Notes under the pieces: model-generated
Told to the model about the DNA's origin: nothing
The model's database searches: none
The model's input: the letters and a program-made list of their open reading frames with translations, nothing else
Made by a program: the position numbers and the translations under genes
Shown here: piece after piece, positions 1-7,991 of the stretch
Position numbering within the stretch: the stretch's first letter is position 1
How the letters are laid out: each line of letters starts with the position of its first letter
Origin: Muribaculaceae bacterium
Lineage (GTDB): Bacteria > Bacillota > Clostridia > Lachnospirales > Lachnospiraceae
Reading direction: 5' to 3'
NCBI GenBank assembly: GCA_023663465.1
Contig: JAMPHJ010000015.1
Location: 1-38,510, forward strand
DNA length: 38,510 nucleotides

Positions 1-933
1 CCTATGCGCCTTATTCATATTTGCCTGGATTTTGAAGACAAACGCGGAAAAAGGCTTTTCCACCGGATCTATCAGCCCGATATCCGCTTTCCGCGGCAGC
101 GGCGGGGTCGTCATTTTCAGAAAATGCTGTAAAAAAATTTCCACGCCAAAATTCGTCAATGCCGAACCGAAAAAAACCGGCGTCAATTCCCCTGCCCTGA
201 TTTTATCCAAGTCATACTCCGCACTGGCGCCATCTAGCAAATCAATTTCCTCTAAAAGCTGCTCCATAAAAGCTTCGCCTATCTGCGCGCTAAGCGTATC
301 CTGCTCCGTCACCAGAATCCGGGTAGCATGTCCTTCCTTTGTCCCCTTTTCCGTATCGGAATAGGTTACAACGCACTTCTCTTCCCTATCATAAACCCCT
401 TTGAAACTCTTGCCGGAACCAATCGGCCAGTTCATCGGACAGGTGGCAATCCCCAGCTCCTTCTCAATTTCATCCAAAAGCTCGAACGTATCGTTAGCGT
501 CTCTGTCCATCTTATTAATAAATGTAAAAATAGGAATCCGCCGCATAACGCATACTTTAAAAAGCTTTCTGGTCTGCGCTTCGACGCCCTTAGAAGCGTC
601 AATCACCATAACAGCCGAATCCGCCGCCATCAGCGTGCGGTAGGTGTCCTCCGAGAAATCCTGATGCCCAGGCGTGTCCAAAATATTGATGCAGAAACCG
701 CCATATTCAAACTGCAGGACAGAAGATGTAACGGAAATACCTCTTTCCTTTTCAATTTCCATCCAGTCAGAAACCGCATGTCTGGCAGTCGCCTTTCCCT
801 TGACACTGCCCGCCAGATTAATCGCGCCGCCATATAATAGAAATTTCTCCGTCAATGTCGTCTTTCCCGCATCCGGGTGCGAAATAATTGCAAAAGTTCT
901 TCTTTTCTTAATTTCCTCTGTATAATGCTCCAC
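1..933 (-). CDS. prfC: Peptide chain release factor 3 (RF3), C-terminal part beyond window
   Basis: RF3 is a translational GTPase that recycles RF1/RF2 from the ribosome after peptide release. The 311 visible codons read from a GTG at 933 and stay open to the window edge. A GGAGG ribosome-binding site lies about 8 nt upstream of the GTG; an ATG-only search misses this gene. The N-terminus carries the G1 loop SHPDAGKTT (about residues 18-26), the G3 motif [15 protein letters not shown] characteristic of the RF3/EF-G group, and the G4 motif NKMD. The protein stops at the window edge after its G domain and the start of domain 2. It lies 64 nt downstream of deoB on the same strand and may be cotranscribed with it. 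The RF3 assignment rests on the [24 protein letters not shown] start and is secure. Confidence 0.95.
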   Translation of the reverse strand, partial: MEHYTEEIKKRRTFAIISHPDAGKTTLTEKFLLYGGAINLAGSVKGKATARHAVSDWMEIEKERGISVTSSVLQFEYGGFCINILDTPGHQDFSEDTYRTLMAADSAVMVIDASKGVEAQTRKLFKVCVMRRIPIFTFINKMDRDANDTFELLDEIEKELGIATCPMNWPIGSGKSFKGVYDREEKCVVTYSDTEKGTKEGHATRILVTEQDTLSAQIGEAFMEQLLEEIDLLDGASAEYDLDKIRAGELTPVFFGSALTNFGVEIFLQHFLKMTTPPLPRKADIGLIDPVEKPFSAFVFKIQANMNKAHR

Positions 934-997
934 GTTTTTATCCTCCGATTTGTCGCTTGTTATCCCATCTATTATGCACATGACAATCGTCTCTGCA

Positions 998-2158
998 TTA
1001 TGGCGGGGTAAGCATGGACGTGCCGGCAAATTCTGGTCGGATTCCGAAATAATCTAATACCGTCGCCCCGATATCCGCGAACGTATCCCTGGTGCCGAGA
1101 TTTTCCGCCTTCACTTTCGCCCCATACATCAAAAAAGGCGTATGTTCCCTGGAATGGTCGGTAGAAACGATGTAACCGGGGTCACAACCGTGATCCGCCG
1201 TAATCATCAGAATATCATCTTCCCTAAGTTTCCCGCAGATAGCCGGCAATTTGTCATCAAAATAGGCAAGCGCCTTGGCATATCCGTCAATATCGTTACG
1301 ATGCCCATAGAGCATATCATAATCCACCAGATTCACAAAACACAGACCTTCAAAATCTTTATCCAAGTATTCTAAAGTTCTCTCGATTCCTTCCTCATTC
1401 CCCTTCGTATAAGTAAATTCGGTAATCCCTTTTCCTGCAAAAATATCTTTGATTTTGCCAACGGAAATCACGTCCCTGCCCGCCGCGCAGAGCTGGTCTA
1501 ACATGGTAACGGAAGGTGGCAGCAGCGAAAAGTCATGTCGTCTGGGCGTGCGCACATAGGCACCCGCTTCCCCTTCAAAGGGTCTCGCTATCACCCTGCC
1601 TACCCCATGTTCGCCCTGTAAAAGCTCTCTTGCTATCCGGCAATATTCATACAGCGTCTCTACCGGAACGACGTCCTCATGCGCCGCAATCTGAAAAACA
1701 CTGTCCGCTGAAGTATAAACAATCAGTTTCCCGGTTTTTACATGTTCTTCGCCATAATCCTTTATGACCTCCGTACCGGAATAAGGCATATTACACAAAA
1801 TTCCCCTGCCGGTCTTCTTAGAAAAAGCGTCTAACAGCTCCTTCGGAAAACCCTCCGGGTAAGTGGGAAGCGGTTTCTTCGATAAAATACCCGCTATTTC
1901 CCAATGCCCTATAGTAGTATCTTTCCCTTTCGAGGCTTCTTTCATACGGGCAATCGCGGCTGTCGGCGTTTTGGTCTTATCTCCGCAGTCTACGCCGTCT
2001 ATATTGAAAAGTCCCATGCGCCCCATATTAGGCATATGAAAATAGGGACTGGAAGATACGGAGCGTAGCGTATTGGTGCCTTTGTCGCCGTAGTCGGCCG
2101 CATCCTCCATCTCTCCTATGCCGAAGCTGTCTAGTACGATTAAAAAAATTCGTTTCAT
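998..2158 (-). CDS. deoB: Phosphopentomutase
   Basis: Interconverts ribose/deoxyribose 1-phosphate and 5-phosphate in nucleoside salvage; cytoplasmic and metal dependent (alkaline phosphatase superfamily). The 386-aa length is normal for the family. Visible hallmarks are the N-terminal metal-binding VLDSFGIGE (D10), the KDTTIGHWE segment, where T81 aligns with the phosphorylated threonine known in the Bacillus enzyme, and the C-terminal metal ligands in TADHGCDP and [11 protein letters not shown]. The start ATG has a purine-rich AAGGGGGA-type ribosome-binding site. It is preceded by the palindromic repeat region that separates it from spoIIIAH and is followed by prfC on the same strand. Confidence 0.96.
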   Translation of the reverse strand: MKRIFLIVLDSFGIGEMEDAADYGDKGTNTLRSVSSSPYFHMPNMGRMGLFNIDGVDCGDKTKTPTAAIARMKEASKGKDTTIGHWEIAGILSKKPLPTYPEGFPKELLDAFSKKTGRGILCNMPYSGTEVIKDYGEEHVKTGKLIVYTSADSVFQIAAHEDVVPVETLYEYCRIARELLQGEHGVGRVIARPFEGEAGAYVRTPRRHDFSLLPPSVTMLDQLCAAGRDVISVGKIKDIFAGKGITEFTYTKGNEEGIERTLEYLDKDFEGLCFVNLVDYDMLYGHRNDIDGYAKALAYFDDKLPAICGKLREDDILMITADHGCDPGYIVSTDHSREHTPFLMYGAKVKAENLGTRDTFADIGATVLDYFGIRPEFAGTSMLTPP

Positions 2159-2188
2159 CTTTTATGTCCCCCTTATATTCTGTCAAGT

Positions 2189-2323
2189 CTAACCCGTCGT
2201 GCGCTCAAGAACCTGCGGTTCTTTCGCTCACGGGCTTCGCCCTCGCTATATCATAATCCTTCCGGATCTAACCCGTCGTGCCACTCAAGAACCTGCGGTT
2301 CTTTCGTTCACGGGCTTCGCCCT
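2189..2323. repeat. Two direct copies of a 55-56 nt palindromic intergenic repeat
   Basis: Copies lie at 2189-2243 and 2268-2323, period about 79 nt, nearly identical with a few substitutions and one indel. Each copy contains a 7-bp hairpin AAGAACC-TGC-GGTTCTT and a short GGGC-TTC-GCCC hairpin, and a CCCGT/ACGGG pair can close both. The arrangement resembles REP/BIME-like or MITE-like intergenic palindromes. No coding potential is seen. A search for other genomic copies was not possible here. Confidence 0.8.
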
Positions 2324-2389
2324 ATCAAAACTGCCGCTGCCAAATTCGTCTGCAAGCAGCCGATTTGGCATCAACAGTTTTGGCACGAC
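2275..2389. other. Multi-branched (cloverleaf-like) structured intergenic element
   Basis: The second repeat copy is enclosed by a perfect 8-bp closing stem, GTCGTGCC (2275-2282) with GGCACGAC (2382-2389). Inside, after the two repeat hairpins, comes a nested three-layer stem: AAAACTG/CAGTTTT (2327-2333 with 2375-2381), TGCCAAAT/ATTTGGCA (2338-2345 with 2363-2370) and CTGC/GCAG at the tip. It lies between spoIIIAH and deoB, so it could end spoIIIA transcripts, act as a processed RNA, or be a mobile palindromic element. Only the pairing is seen; the function is inferred. Confidence 0.7.
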
Positions 2390-2435
2390 TCATTGCTGAC
2401 GTGTACATTATAGCATGAATTTGGGGGTTGTGCAT

Positions 2436-3140
2436 CTAATTTGCGTTTACGGTGCTGATAACGATTGCGTCGGCATTGACGCCGGTCTTGCGGATGACGA
2501 TGTCTTCAATCTGGGCACGTTGGGCTTCGGTTAATTCCGTCGTATTGACTACAACGTCCACGCTGTCGCCGTCGATGCTGACAATCGCGTCAGAAAAACC
2601 TTTTGCTTCCAGTAAAATTTCCGCAGCGGTTTCTTTTTCCGCAATGTCCGTCATGGAAATCATATTATCGACCGCTTCCTGCTTCTGTGTCTCGCTGACA
2701 TTGGCATTGTTGATGATGCCGAGCAGAGTTTCTTTGTTCTGCGCCCTGGTCTGCTCTTTTTGCAGTTTTGCCCCGGATAACGTTGACATTCCTGAAGATG
2801 CCGTAAATACCGCCTCGCCGGGCGTCTCTTCTTCAATACCCTCTGCGATTTCCATTTCCGCCGTATCACTATTGATAACTTCCACATCGCTGTCCAGACT
2901 TAGGATATCGCCGGATGCCTGTTCGATGTCTTCTTCCGACAAATCCAATAAAGCGCTATAATCCACGTCATTCTCCGCCAAGTCCAGATTTCCCATATCA
3001 TCTGTTGCTATCCCGCCGTTCACTGTCATGATTTCTTCATCCGTTACTTTCGTTCCTGCGAAATTCAGGTAGCCTGCTACTGCAATCATCACTGCCAGCG
3101 CGGTAATCATTACCTGATTCTTCTTAATCATATTCTTCAA
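2436..3140 (-). CDS. spoIIIAH: Stage III sporulation protein AH
   Basis: SpoIIIAH sits in the mother-cell membrane around the forespore. Its extracellular domain binds forespore SpoIIQ to build the channel or feeding tube that maintains forespore gene expression. The 234-aa protein has one N-terminal transmembrane segment (about residues 9-28), an acidic variable linker, and the YscJ/FliF-like C-terminal domain. The C-terminal domain is recognised by KETAAEILLEAKGFSDAIVSI and the ending VVNTTELTEAQRAQIEDIV. It is the last gene of the spoIIIA operon, 13 nt after spoIIIAG. The linker (about 45-115) is rich in Glu, Asp and Ser, as is usual and poorly conserved in this family. Confidence 0.93.
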   Translation of the reverse strand: MKNMIKKNQVMITALAVMIAVAGYLNFAGTKVTDEEIMTVNGGIATDDMGNLDLAENDVDYSALLDLSEEDIEQASGDILSLDSDVEVINSDTAEMEIAEGIEEETPGEAVFTASSGMSTLSGAKLQKEQTRAQNKETLLGIINNANVSETQKQEAVDNMISMTDIAEKETAAEILLEAKGFSDAIVSIDGDSVDVVVNTTELTEAQRAQIEDIVIRKTGVNADAIVISTVNAN

Positions 3141-3153
3141 ACCCGTCTCCCCT

Positions 3154-3816
3154 TTAACTATTTTTGCTTTTCATTTTTACTACTCTTATCTTATTCGTGT
3201 CCATACCAAATAATACCTGAATTGTCTCAATAATATTATCCTTTACAACTTCTGAATCACCGCCCTGGGCGATGACGACAACGCCTTCTACGACAGGCTG
3301 TATGATTTTCTGGACATAGGGTACGCTCTGTCCTGCCTCATTTACCGTATAGATCGTACTTTCCTGCGTCTGCCGTTCCGTAACGGTGCGGCTGCCTCCC
3401 TCTGCGTCCGTCTCTACCGTCTCTTTCACTTCTTCCGGGACATCTTTCCCCAAAATCCGCTCTTCCGATTCTTTCAACGTAATCAGGACTTCCACGTCCC
3501 CCGCCCCATCAATCCGGGACAAAGACTGCCGCAGTTTCTCTTCCCAATATCCCGTATAGGATAAATCGTAACCGGTATCCGCCTGTTGTAAAACTGCCGT
3601 ATCCCCCTGCACCTGACTATTTTTCTCTATCATATCATTACCACTGTACGATATACCGGACTGTGACTGGCGGTCTGTCGTTTCTGAATCGAGCTTCTTA
3701 ACAGGAATCGCAAGAATACACAATAAAATCCCTGCCAATATCATGATTAAAAGCTGGTCTTTCCGCAATTTAGTACCACCTGTTATTTTATTTATCATCC
3801 GCTTGAACTGTTCCAT
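3154..3816 (-). CDS. spoIIIAG: Stage III sporulation protein AG
   Basis: Component of the SpoIIIA-SpoIIQ trans-envelope complex; family members form a large ring in the intermembrane space. An open frame extends up to 3906, but the ATG at 3816 is chosen because GGAGG lies about 9 nt upstream and the protein then starts MEQFKRMINK followed by the transmembrane helix (LLIMILAGILLCILAIPV). The periplasmic-side domain contains the typical YWEEKLRQSLSRIDGAGDVE and VLITLKES segments and ends with IIETIQVLFGMDTNKIRVVK. Length 220 aa. It overlaps the end of spoIIIAF by 29 nt, suggesting translational coupling. Confidence 0.92.
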   Translation of the reverse strand: MEQFKRMINKITGGTKLRKDQLLIMILAGILLCILAIPVKKLDSETTDRQSQSGISYSGNDMIEKNSQVQGDTAVLQQADTGYDLSYTGYWEEKLRQSLSRIDGAGDVEVLITLKESEERILGKDVPEEVKETVETDAEGGSRTVTERQTQESTIYTVNEAGQSVPYVQKIIQPVVEGVVVIAQGGDSEVVKDNIIETIQVLFGMDTNKIRVVKMKSKNS

Positions 3817-4570
3817 AGATGACAACCTCCATATATTCCTCTTCCATTCCCAAAATAGCGCAGCATTCTTTCCGTAGCCGCTCCGTGATATCGGTATCCT
3901 GTCCACCTTCCAGCGTATCCTGCCCTCCGCCCAAAGGCGTTTCCGTATGTCCTCCGGTATCGTCCGTTTGCAGGGTAACGCGCGGAATTTGAATCTTTTC
4001 TATTGCTTCTATCTCTGCTATTTCCGCTATTTCCGTAACTTCCCCGCTTTTCCTGATACCGGTGCCCATTTCCCCGCTTTCCTCATTCATACCGGAAGAC
4101 TCGCCCATACCGAAATTCTCAGCCGCCCGCAAACCGCTCCTCTGCCGTAGCGCCACCCGCACCTTATCCAGCCTGTACTGTTCGCTGCCTTTTTCTTCCG
4201 GCATTTCCAGCTTCACGATAACATTTATGACCGTATACCCTTCCTCTGTAAGACCATCGTTTAATTTTTCTTTGATTTCTTCTTCCATATTCTTTACCAA
4301 TGCCTCCGCTACCGTAGAAGACGCCTGAATATCCGCCTGGGAACCATCCATATCCAGCGCCCCCACGGACTCCGTTATCCAGGCTTCCCAATCGTCTGCT
4401 GTTTTTCCAAGCAATCTATACAGAGGATTTAAAAACTGCAGCAAAATCATGATACCGACAATCAGCCTGATATACTTCTCATACTTAGCTCCAGGGGCAA
4501 AATGAAGCACTGCCTGCGCGACTATCATAAAAATTCCGATTTTTTGAATGTTTTCTACCAATCCGTTCAT
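3788..4570 (-). CDS. spoIIIAF: Stage III sporulation protein AF
   Basis: Mother-cell membrane component of the SpoIIIA complex. Two N-terminal transmembrane helices are visible (about residues 9-27 and 33-50, the second reading YIRLIVGIMILLQFLNPLY, a family signature). A soluble domain with VINVIVKLEMPE follows. Length is 260 aa, longer than the roughly 200-aa Bacillus protein. The extra length is a low-complexity middle segment (about 150-225) with iterated AEIAEIEAIE and GGQDTLEGGQDTD runs before the conserved C-terminus (LRKECCAILGMEEEYMEVVI). It overlaps spoIIIAE by 4 nt and spoIIIAG by 29 nt. Confidence 0.92.
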   Translation of the reverse strand: MNGLVENIQKIGIFMIVAQAVLHFAPGAKYEKYIRLIVGIMILLQFLNPLYRLLGKTADDWEAWITESVGALDMDGSQADIQASSTVAEALVKNMEEEIKEKLNDGLTEEGYTVINVIVKLEMPEEKGSEQYRLDKVRVALRQRSGLRAAENFGMGESSGMNEESGEMGTGIRKSGEVTEIAEIAEIEAIEKIQIPRVTLQTDDTGGHTETPLGGGQDTLEGGQDTDITERLRKECCAILGMEEEYMEVVIYGTVQADDK

Positions 4571-5718
4571 GTCATCCCTCTATTCGTGGAACAGGCGGCA
4601 ATTGCGATACCGATAATGAAAAGCCCAATTGCCGACAATGCCGCTTTTAACAGAATCAGGCTTCCATCCCCCACACGATTGGCACAATTAACCATCCTCT
4701 TATCACTGACAATGCCTATCAGCGCCGCACCCGCTTTCAATACGCCCGCCATCAACAGAATCTTGATAATCGGAAGAACGCAGATAAATATCATAACAAT
4801 AGTTATGTAAATGCCGATGCTGTTTTTGATTAAAACCGCAGACCCGATTACCATTTCAAACATCCCTTCCGTCAGATTCCCGATACCTGGCACGATGGAA
4901 ACCGCCTTTTTCAACGCAGAAGATTCCAAGGCATCTGTAATGGGGGATATCATCGACTGTAACAGGCTTAAACCTGTAATAATTCCAATCGTTATTTTAA
5001 GCAACCATTCCATTGCCTTTTGTAGAAAATCTAATAATAAATTCAGCCGTTCTTCCATCCAGACGCCGTTCATGATACCAAGCAGAATAAAACAATGAAC
5101 CATCGGCAACAAAAACGACAAATAGAAATGCTCAATCAGATAGATGACCAGCAGGAATATCTGATAATATGCCGTTGCTGAAGCAGCTCCCGCAGCCGTC
5201 CCCACTGTCAGTATATAGGCTGGAATAAACAGTTTTATAAAAGTTATAACTTGATTTAACATTTCTTTTGCGATTGACGACATGCTCCCAAACGCCTTTA
5301 GAAGAATGACAATCAGCACAAGATAAATAAAATAAAAGGCGATATCCGATACCTGCCGACTCTGGAAAATATCCGCAAAATTAGCAAATAAAGCCGCTGT
5401 AACCCCCATAAACAGAATCAAGACAAAAAGTGTTTTGATTTCTCCAAGCTGCGCCTTGATGGTATTTCCCAGCTCCTGCAGCAACATTTTCACCGCTCCC
5501 ATAATGTTTCCTTGTAGAATCAATGATAACACTTGTTTTCCATCAAAATGATATTCCGGGAAAAGCGTCTGGAATTTTTCTTCTGCAAGATCCATGTCCA
5601 TATCCTGCCAGACGTCATTCTCCGTAGAAGCCTGTACCACCATCGGATTCATCCAGATAAGCCAAAATGCCATAGAAAATATCATAACAACTCTTCTATT
5701 TTTCAAACCAATAACCAT
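4567..5718 (-). CDS. spoIIIAE: Stage III sporulation protein AE
   Basis: Polytopic membrane protein of the SpoIIIA complex, with permease-like topology. The 383-aa product starts with a signal-like hydrophobic stretch (residues 8-30) ending in VVQAS. A soluble segment follows (FQTLFPEYHFDGKQVLSLI), then seven to eight hydrophobic helices. Family-typical motifs include LFIPAYILTVGTAAGA, FYLSFLLPMVHCFILLGIMN and ALESSALKKAVSIVPGIGN. The final four nucleotides overlap the spoIIIAF start (ATGA type), indicating coupling. Its place between spoIIIAD and spoIIIAF is canonical. Confidence 0.95.
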   Translation of the reverse strand: MVIGLKNRRVVMIFSMAFWLIWMNPMVVQASTENDVWQDMDMDLAEEKFQTLFPEYHFDGKQVLSLILQGNIMGAVKMLLQELGNTIKAQLGEIKTLFVLILFMGVTAALFANFADIFQSRQVSDIAFYFIYLVLIVILLKAFGSMSSIAKEMLNQVITFIKLFIPAYILTVGTAAGAASATAYYQIFLLVIYLIEHFYLSFLLPMVHCFILLGIMNGVWMEERLNLLLDFLQKAMEWLLKITIGIITGLSLLQSMISPITDALESSALKKAVSIVPGIGNLTEGMFEMVIGSAVLIKNSIGIYITIVMIFICVLPIIKILLMAGVLKAGAALIGIVSDKRMVNCANRVGDGSLILLKAALSAIGLFIIGIAIAACSTNRGMT

Positions 5719-5753
5719 GCCTTTCTATCAGTCTGCGACGTGGCTGCTTCCCA

Positions 5754-6140
5754 TTATCCTGCCAGATTCTGAATACTTTCCATTAAAGCAAATAACACCG
5801 GCATACCGATTAAAAGAATATACATCTTCCCCATAGTTTCAACTTGTCCGGCAATTCCGCCATACCCTGCATCCCTACAGATACCAGAGCAAAATTCGCA
5901 CACATAAGCGGCGCCGACTGCCTTAAACAAAACGGACAGATATTGGAAATTATCCCCCAGATAACTTTGCAGACTGCTCATATCACTGAGGATACGGGTA
6001 AAATAATTGACGGAATATCCCAGAATCAGCAGACAGATTGCCAGTCCTATGTAAATACCATATTCCGCCTTATAGCTTTTTAACGGCGCCGCCAGAAGCA
6101 CGCCTATCAGTCCTATCAATCCAATCCTGATAATATCCAT
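5754..6140 (-). CDS. spoIIIAD: Stage III sporulation protein AD
   Basis: Small integral membrane subunit of the SpoIIIA complex (128 aa). Hydrophobic segments begin with IIRIGLIGLIGVLLAAPLKS and continue with YGIYIGLAICLLILGY. The conserved ending KAVGAAYVCEFCSGICRDAG then MGKMYILLIGMPVLFALMES is diagnostic for the SpoIIIAC/AD family. It lies 35 nt after spoIIIAC and 35 nt before spoIIIAE in the operon. Confidence 0.94.
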   Translation of the reverse strand: MDIIRIGLIGLIGVLLAAPLKSYKAEYGIYIGLAICLLILGYSVNYFTRILSDMSSLQSYLGDNFQYLSVLFKAVGAAYVCEFCSGICRDAGYGGIAGQVETMGKMYILLIGMPVLFALMESIQNLAG

Positions 6141-6175
6141 GCCAACTTGTCCCCCTTTTTTCCCTAAAATTGGTT

Positions 6176-6370
6176 CTATATTGCAAACAAATCCTGAATC
6201 ATCATAAACAAATCGTAAATATATGGAAGAATCCAGGTCAATACCATAATCAGCCCCGCAAGACTGACCAAAAAAGCCTGTTCTTCCCTGCCGCTATGTT
6301 TCAATATCTGATTCAGAATCGTCACCAATATGCCGACCGCAGCAATTCTAAAAATAAGACTAACGCCCAT
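6176..6370 (-). CDS. spoIIIAC: Stage III sporulation protein AC
   Basis: Very small membrane protein (64 aa) with two transmembrane helices: LIFRIAAVGILVTILNQIL and AFLVSLAGLIMVLTWILPYI. The intervening loop KHSGREEQAF is typical of SpoIIIAC. Belongs to the same fold family as SpoIIIAD. Positioned between spoIIIAB (20-nt gap) and spoIIIAD (35-nt gap), the order conserved in endospore formers. Confidence 0.94.
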   Translation of the reverse strand: MGVSLIFRIAAVGILVTILNQILKHSGREEQAFLVSLAGLIMVLTWILPYIYDLFMMIQDLFAI

Positions 6371-6389
6371 TTTTCCCCCTTATGTATCT

Positions 6390-6908
6390 CTACAATAATA
6401 AAATGATAAGAAATAATCCCGCCATAATACTGACGCTCATAATGACCTTTGATTTACTCTCATATTCCGCTTCCGCCTGCCTGATATGTTCCGTAAGCAT
6501 ATCCAGGGATTGTCCGATATCCGCAGCCTGCATAGCTTCCTCCAAGATACCCAGATGTTCCGGCAAATTCTGTAAAATATCTTTTTCCTCTTCTTTTAAA
6601 GGCATTTCCTTCATAAATACCGCCATCTGTTCTTTCCAGATTCTCTCCAGCGCTGTACCGTCGTTTTCCTCCAGCCTCTGATAAATCGCCAGAAAAGCGC
6701 TTCGGTAAGGTTCTTCCATGCACCCTCCAAGAAGAAAACAGATTTCCGGCAGTGTCCGCTTCCCATATGCCATTTCACCCTGTATACGCAAAATAATCCG
6801 CCGAATCTCACGCAGCTCCCGGATACGCCCCTTTTCCTCCCACACCCTGTGGCTTCCAAGACCGATACATCCAGTCATCAACAATAATATTCCTGCCAGT
6901 TTCAGCAT
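6390..6908 (-). CDS. spoIIIAB: Stage III sporulation protein AB
   Basis: A 172-aa protein with hydrophobic ends: LAGILLLMTGCIGLG at the N-terminus and VIMSVSIMAGLFLIILLL at the C-terminus. Between them is a helical cytoplasmic body that resembles the type II secretion F-domain fold. Family hallmarks are the RIQGEMAYGKRTLPEI segment and the LLGGCMEEPYRSAF region. It partners with the SpoIIIAA ATPase at the base of the sporulation channel. Its start overlaps the end of spoIIIAA by 7 nt. Confidence 0.93.
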   Translation of the reverse strand: MLKLAGILLLMTGCIGLGSHRVWEEKGRIRELREIRRIILRIQGEMAYGKRTLPEICFLLGGCMEEPYRSAFLAIYQRLEENDGTALERIWKEQMAVFMKEMPLKEEEKDILQNLPEHLGILEEAMQAADIGQSLDMLTEHIRQAEAEYESKSKVIMSVSIMAGLFLIILLL

Positions 6909-7849
6909 AGATTCCTCTCTCTATCATAGATTCCAATTACAATACACTTGTTATTTTTCTTTCCAAGCAGAAGATACCTGTCAAAAAGCCTTTCTCGCAT
7001 GACATCTTTCATATATTCTTTCTCACATACTTCCTGTAATGAAAAGCCATGAATCGTAGCAAGCATCTTACAGCCGCACCGGATCGCCTGCTGCATCGCT
7101 TCCACATCTCCCATACTGCCCAGCTCATCCACTGCAAGAATATCCGGCGCCATAGAACGGATAAGCATCATCATGCCTTCCCGCTTCGGACAGGCGTCCA
7201 TCACGTCCGTCCTCATGCCAATATCGTTTTGTGGTACTCCGAGAAAACTTCCCGCGATTTCCGACCTTTCATCCACCAGCCCCACATTCCTGCCCCTCCC
7301 ATAAGGATTTCCCTGGGAGGCATTCCGCACCAAATCCCGCAGCATAGTCGTCTTTCCGCAGCCCGGTGGTGAGATAATCAGCGTATTTAAAAAGTTGCCA
7401 TCCTGATACAGATAAGGGAGCGTTTCATCGGACACCCCTTTTACTTCATGCGCTATACGGATATTTAAATAACGGATGTATTTTATATTTCTGATTTGTT
7501 CCCTGTTTTCCAGGATAACCTGTCCAGAAAGTCCGATTCTGTGCCCGCCCGGAATGGTCATGAATCCCTGTCTGATTTCATCGGCAAAGGCATAGAGGGA
7601 ATAATGACATACATGCGCCAATACGGCTTCCAGCTCTTTCTCATGGCTGTATACGGCATATGATGCATCTTTCATCAATTCCCCTTTCGTCGTAAGGAAC
7701 CACTCTTCATTATCCATAAGTACCGTAACAGGCTGATTCACACGCAGACGGATTTCCTGCAGCTTATCTGCCCGCTCTGCCACCTTATCCCACTCTGCAC
7801 GCATGAAGTCCGGGAAGATATGTAAAATTTCTTCTTTCCGCATTTCCAT
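6902..7849 (-). CDS. spoIIIAA: Stage III sporulation protein AA (secretion-type ATPase)
   Basis: Cytoplasmic ATPase of the SpoIIIA apparatus, related to type II/IV secretion ATPases. The Walker A motif PPGCGKTTML is at residues 161-170. The Walker B region reads PDILAVDELGSMGDVEAM, and GLVDERSEIAG is a family signature. Length 315 aa is typical. The ATG at 7849 is only 2 nt from an AAGGGGG ribosome-binding site; the second in-frame ATG (residue 3, at 7843) has better spacing and is probably the true start. First gene of the eight-gene spoIIIA operon, with a candidate sigma-E promoter immediately upstream. Confidence 0.95.
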   Translation of the reverse strand: MEMRKEEILHIFPDFMRAEWDKVAERADKLQEIRLRVNQPVTVLMDNEEWFLTTKGELMKDASYAVYSHEKELEAVLAHVCHYSLYAFADEIRQGFMTIPGGHRIGLSGQVILENREQIRNIKYIRYLNIRIAHEVKGVSDETLPYLYQDGNFLNTLIISPPGCGKTTMLRDLVRNASQGNPYGRGRNVGLVDERSEIAGSFLGVPQNDIGMRTDVMDACPKREGMMMLIRSMAPDILAVDELGSMGDVEAMQQAIRCGCKMLATIHGFSLQEVCEKEYMKDVMRERLFDRYLLLGKKNNKCIVIGIYDRERNLC

Positions 7850-7863
7850 CGCCCCCTTATCTC

Positions 7864-7891
7864 AATATATGAAATGTTGTCCAAGTTATGC
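7864..7891 (-). promoter_or_regulatory. Candidate sigma-E promoter of spoIIIA
   Basis: On the minus strand GCATAAC (7891-7885) and CATATATT (7871-7864) are separated by 13 nt. This fits the sigma-E style elements KMATATT and CATACAMT, about 15 nt upstream of the spoIIIAA start codon. spoIIIA operons are sigma-E dependent in Bacillus and Clostridia, so the position is right. The match is imperfect, and no competing sigma-A promoter was seen here. Confidence 0.5.
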
Positions 7892-7915
7892 CTGATTTTT
7901 CTTTTGAAAATAGAA

Positions 7916-7966
7916 AGCGGACAGTCTGCATTACCGATTATAAGAATCGGGTGGAGACTGTCCGCT
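7916..7966 (-). terminator. Nested inverted repeat, likely terminator of the AlbA_2 regulator gene
   Basis: Perfect 12-bp arms AGCGGACAGTCT (7916-7927) and AGACTGTCCGCT (7955-7966) enclose a second 6-bp hairpin CCGATT/AATCGG (7934-7939 with 7945-7950). On the minus strand the outer stem is followed by a T-rich stretch (TTCTATTTTC). It lies just downstream of the stop at 7992 and upstream of the spoIIIA promoter, insulating the sporulation operon from the accessory region. Confidence 0.7.
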
Positions 7967-7991
7967 ATTATTTGTTGCATTATTAAATAGA

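Noticed and set aside
328..837. Plus-strand ORF of 169 codons
   Set aside because: It is the antisense shadow of prfC, whose GTG-started frame carries clear GTPase motifs.
2159..2435. Riboswitch upstream of deoB
   Set aside because: The structure is duplicated and palindromic and matches no aptamer I can recognise; a repeat element fits better.
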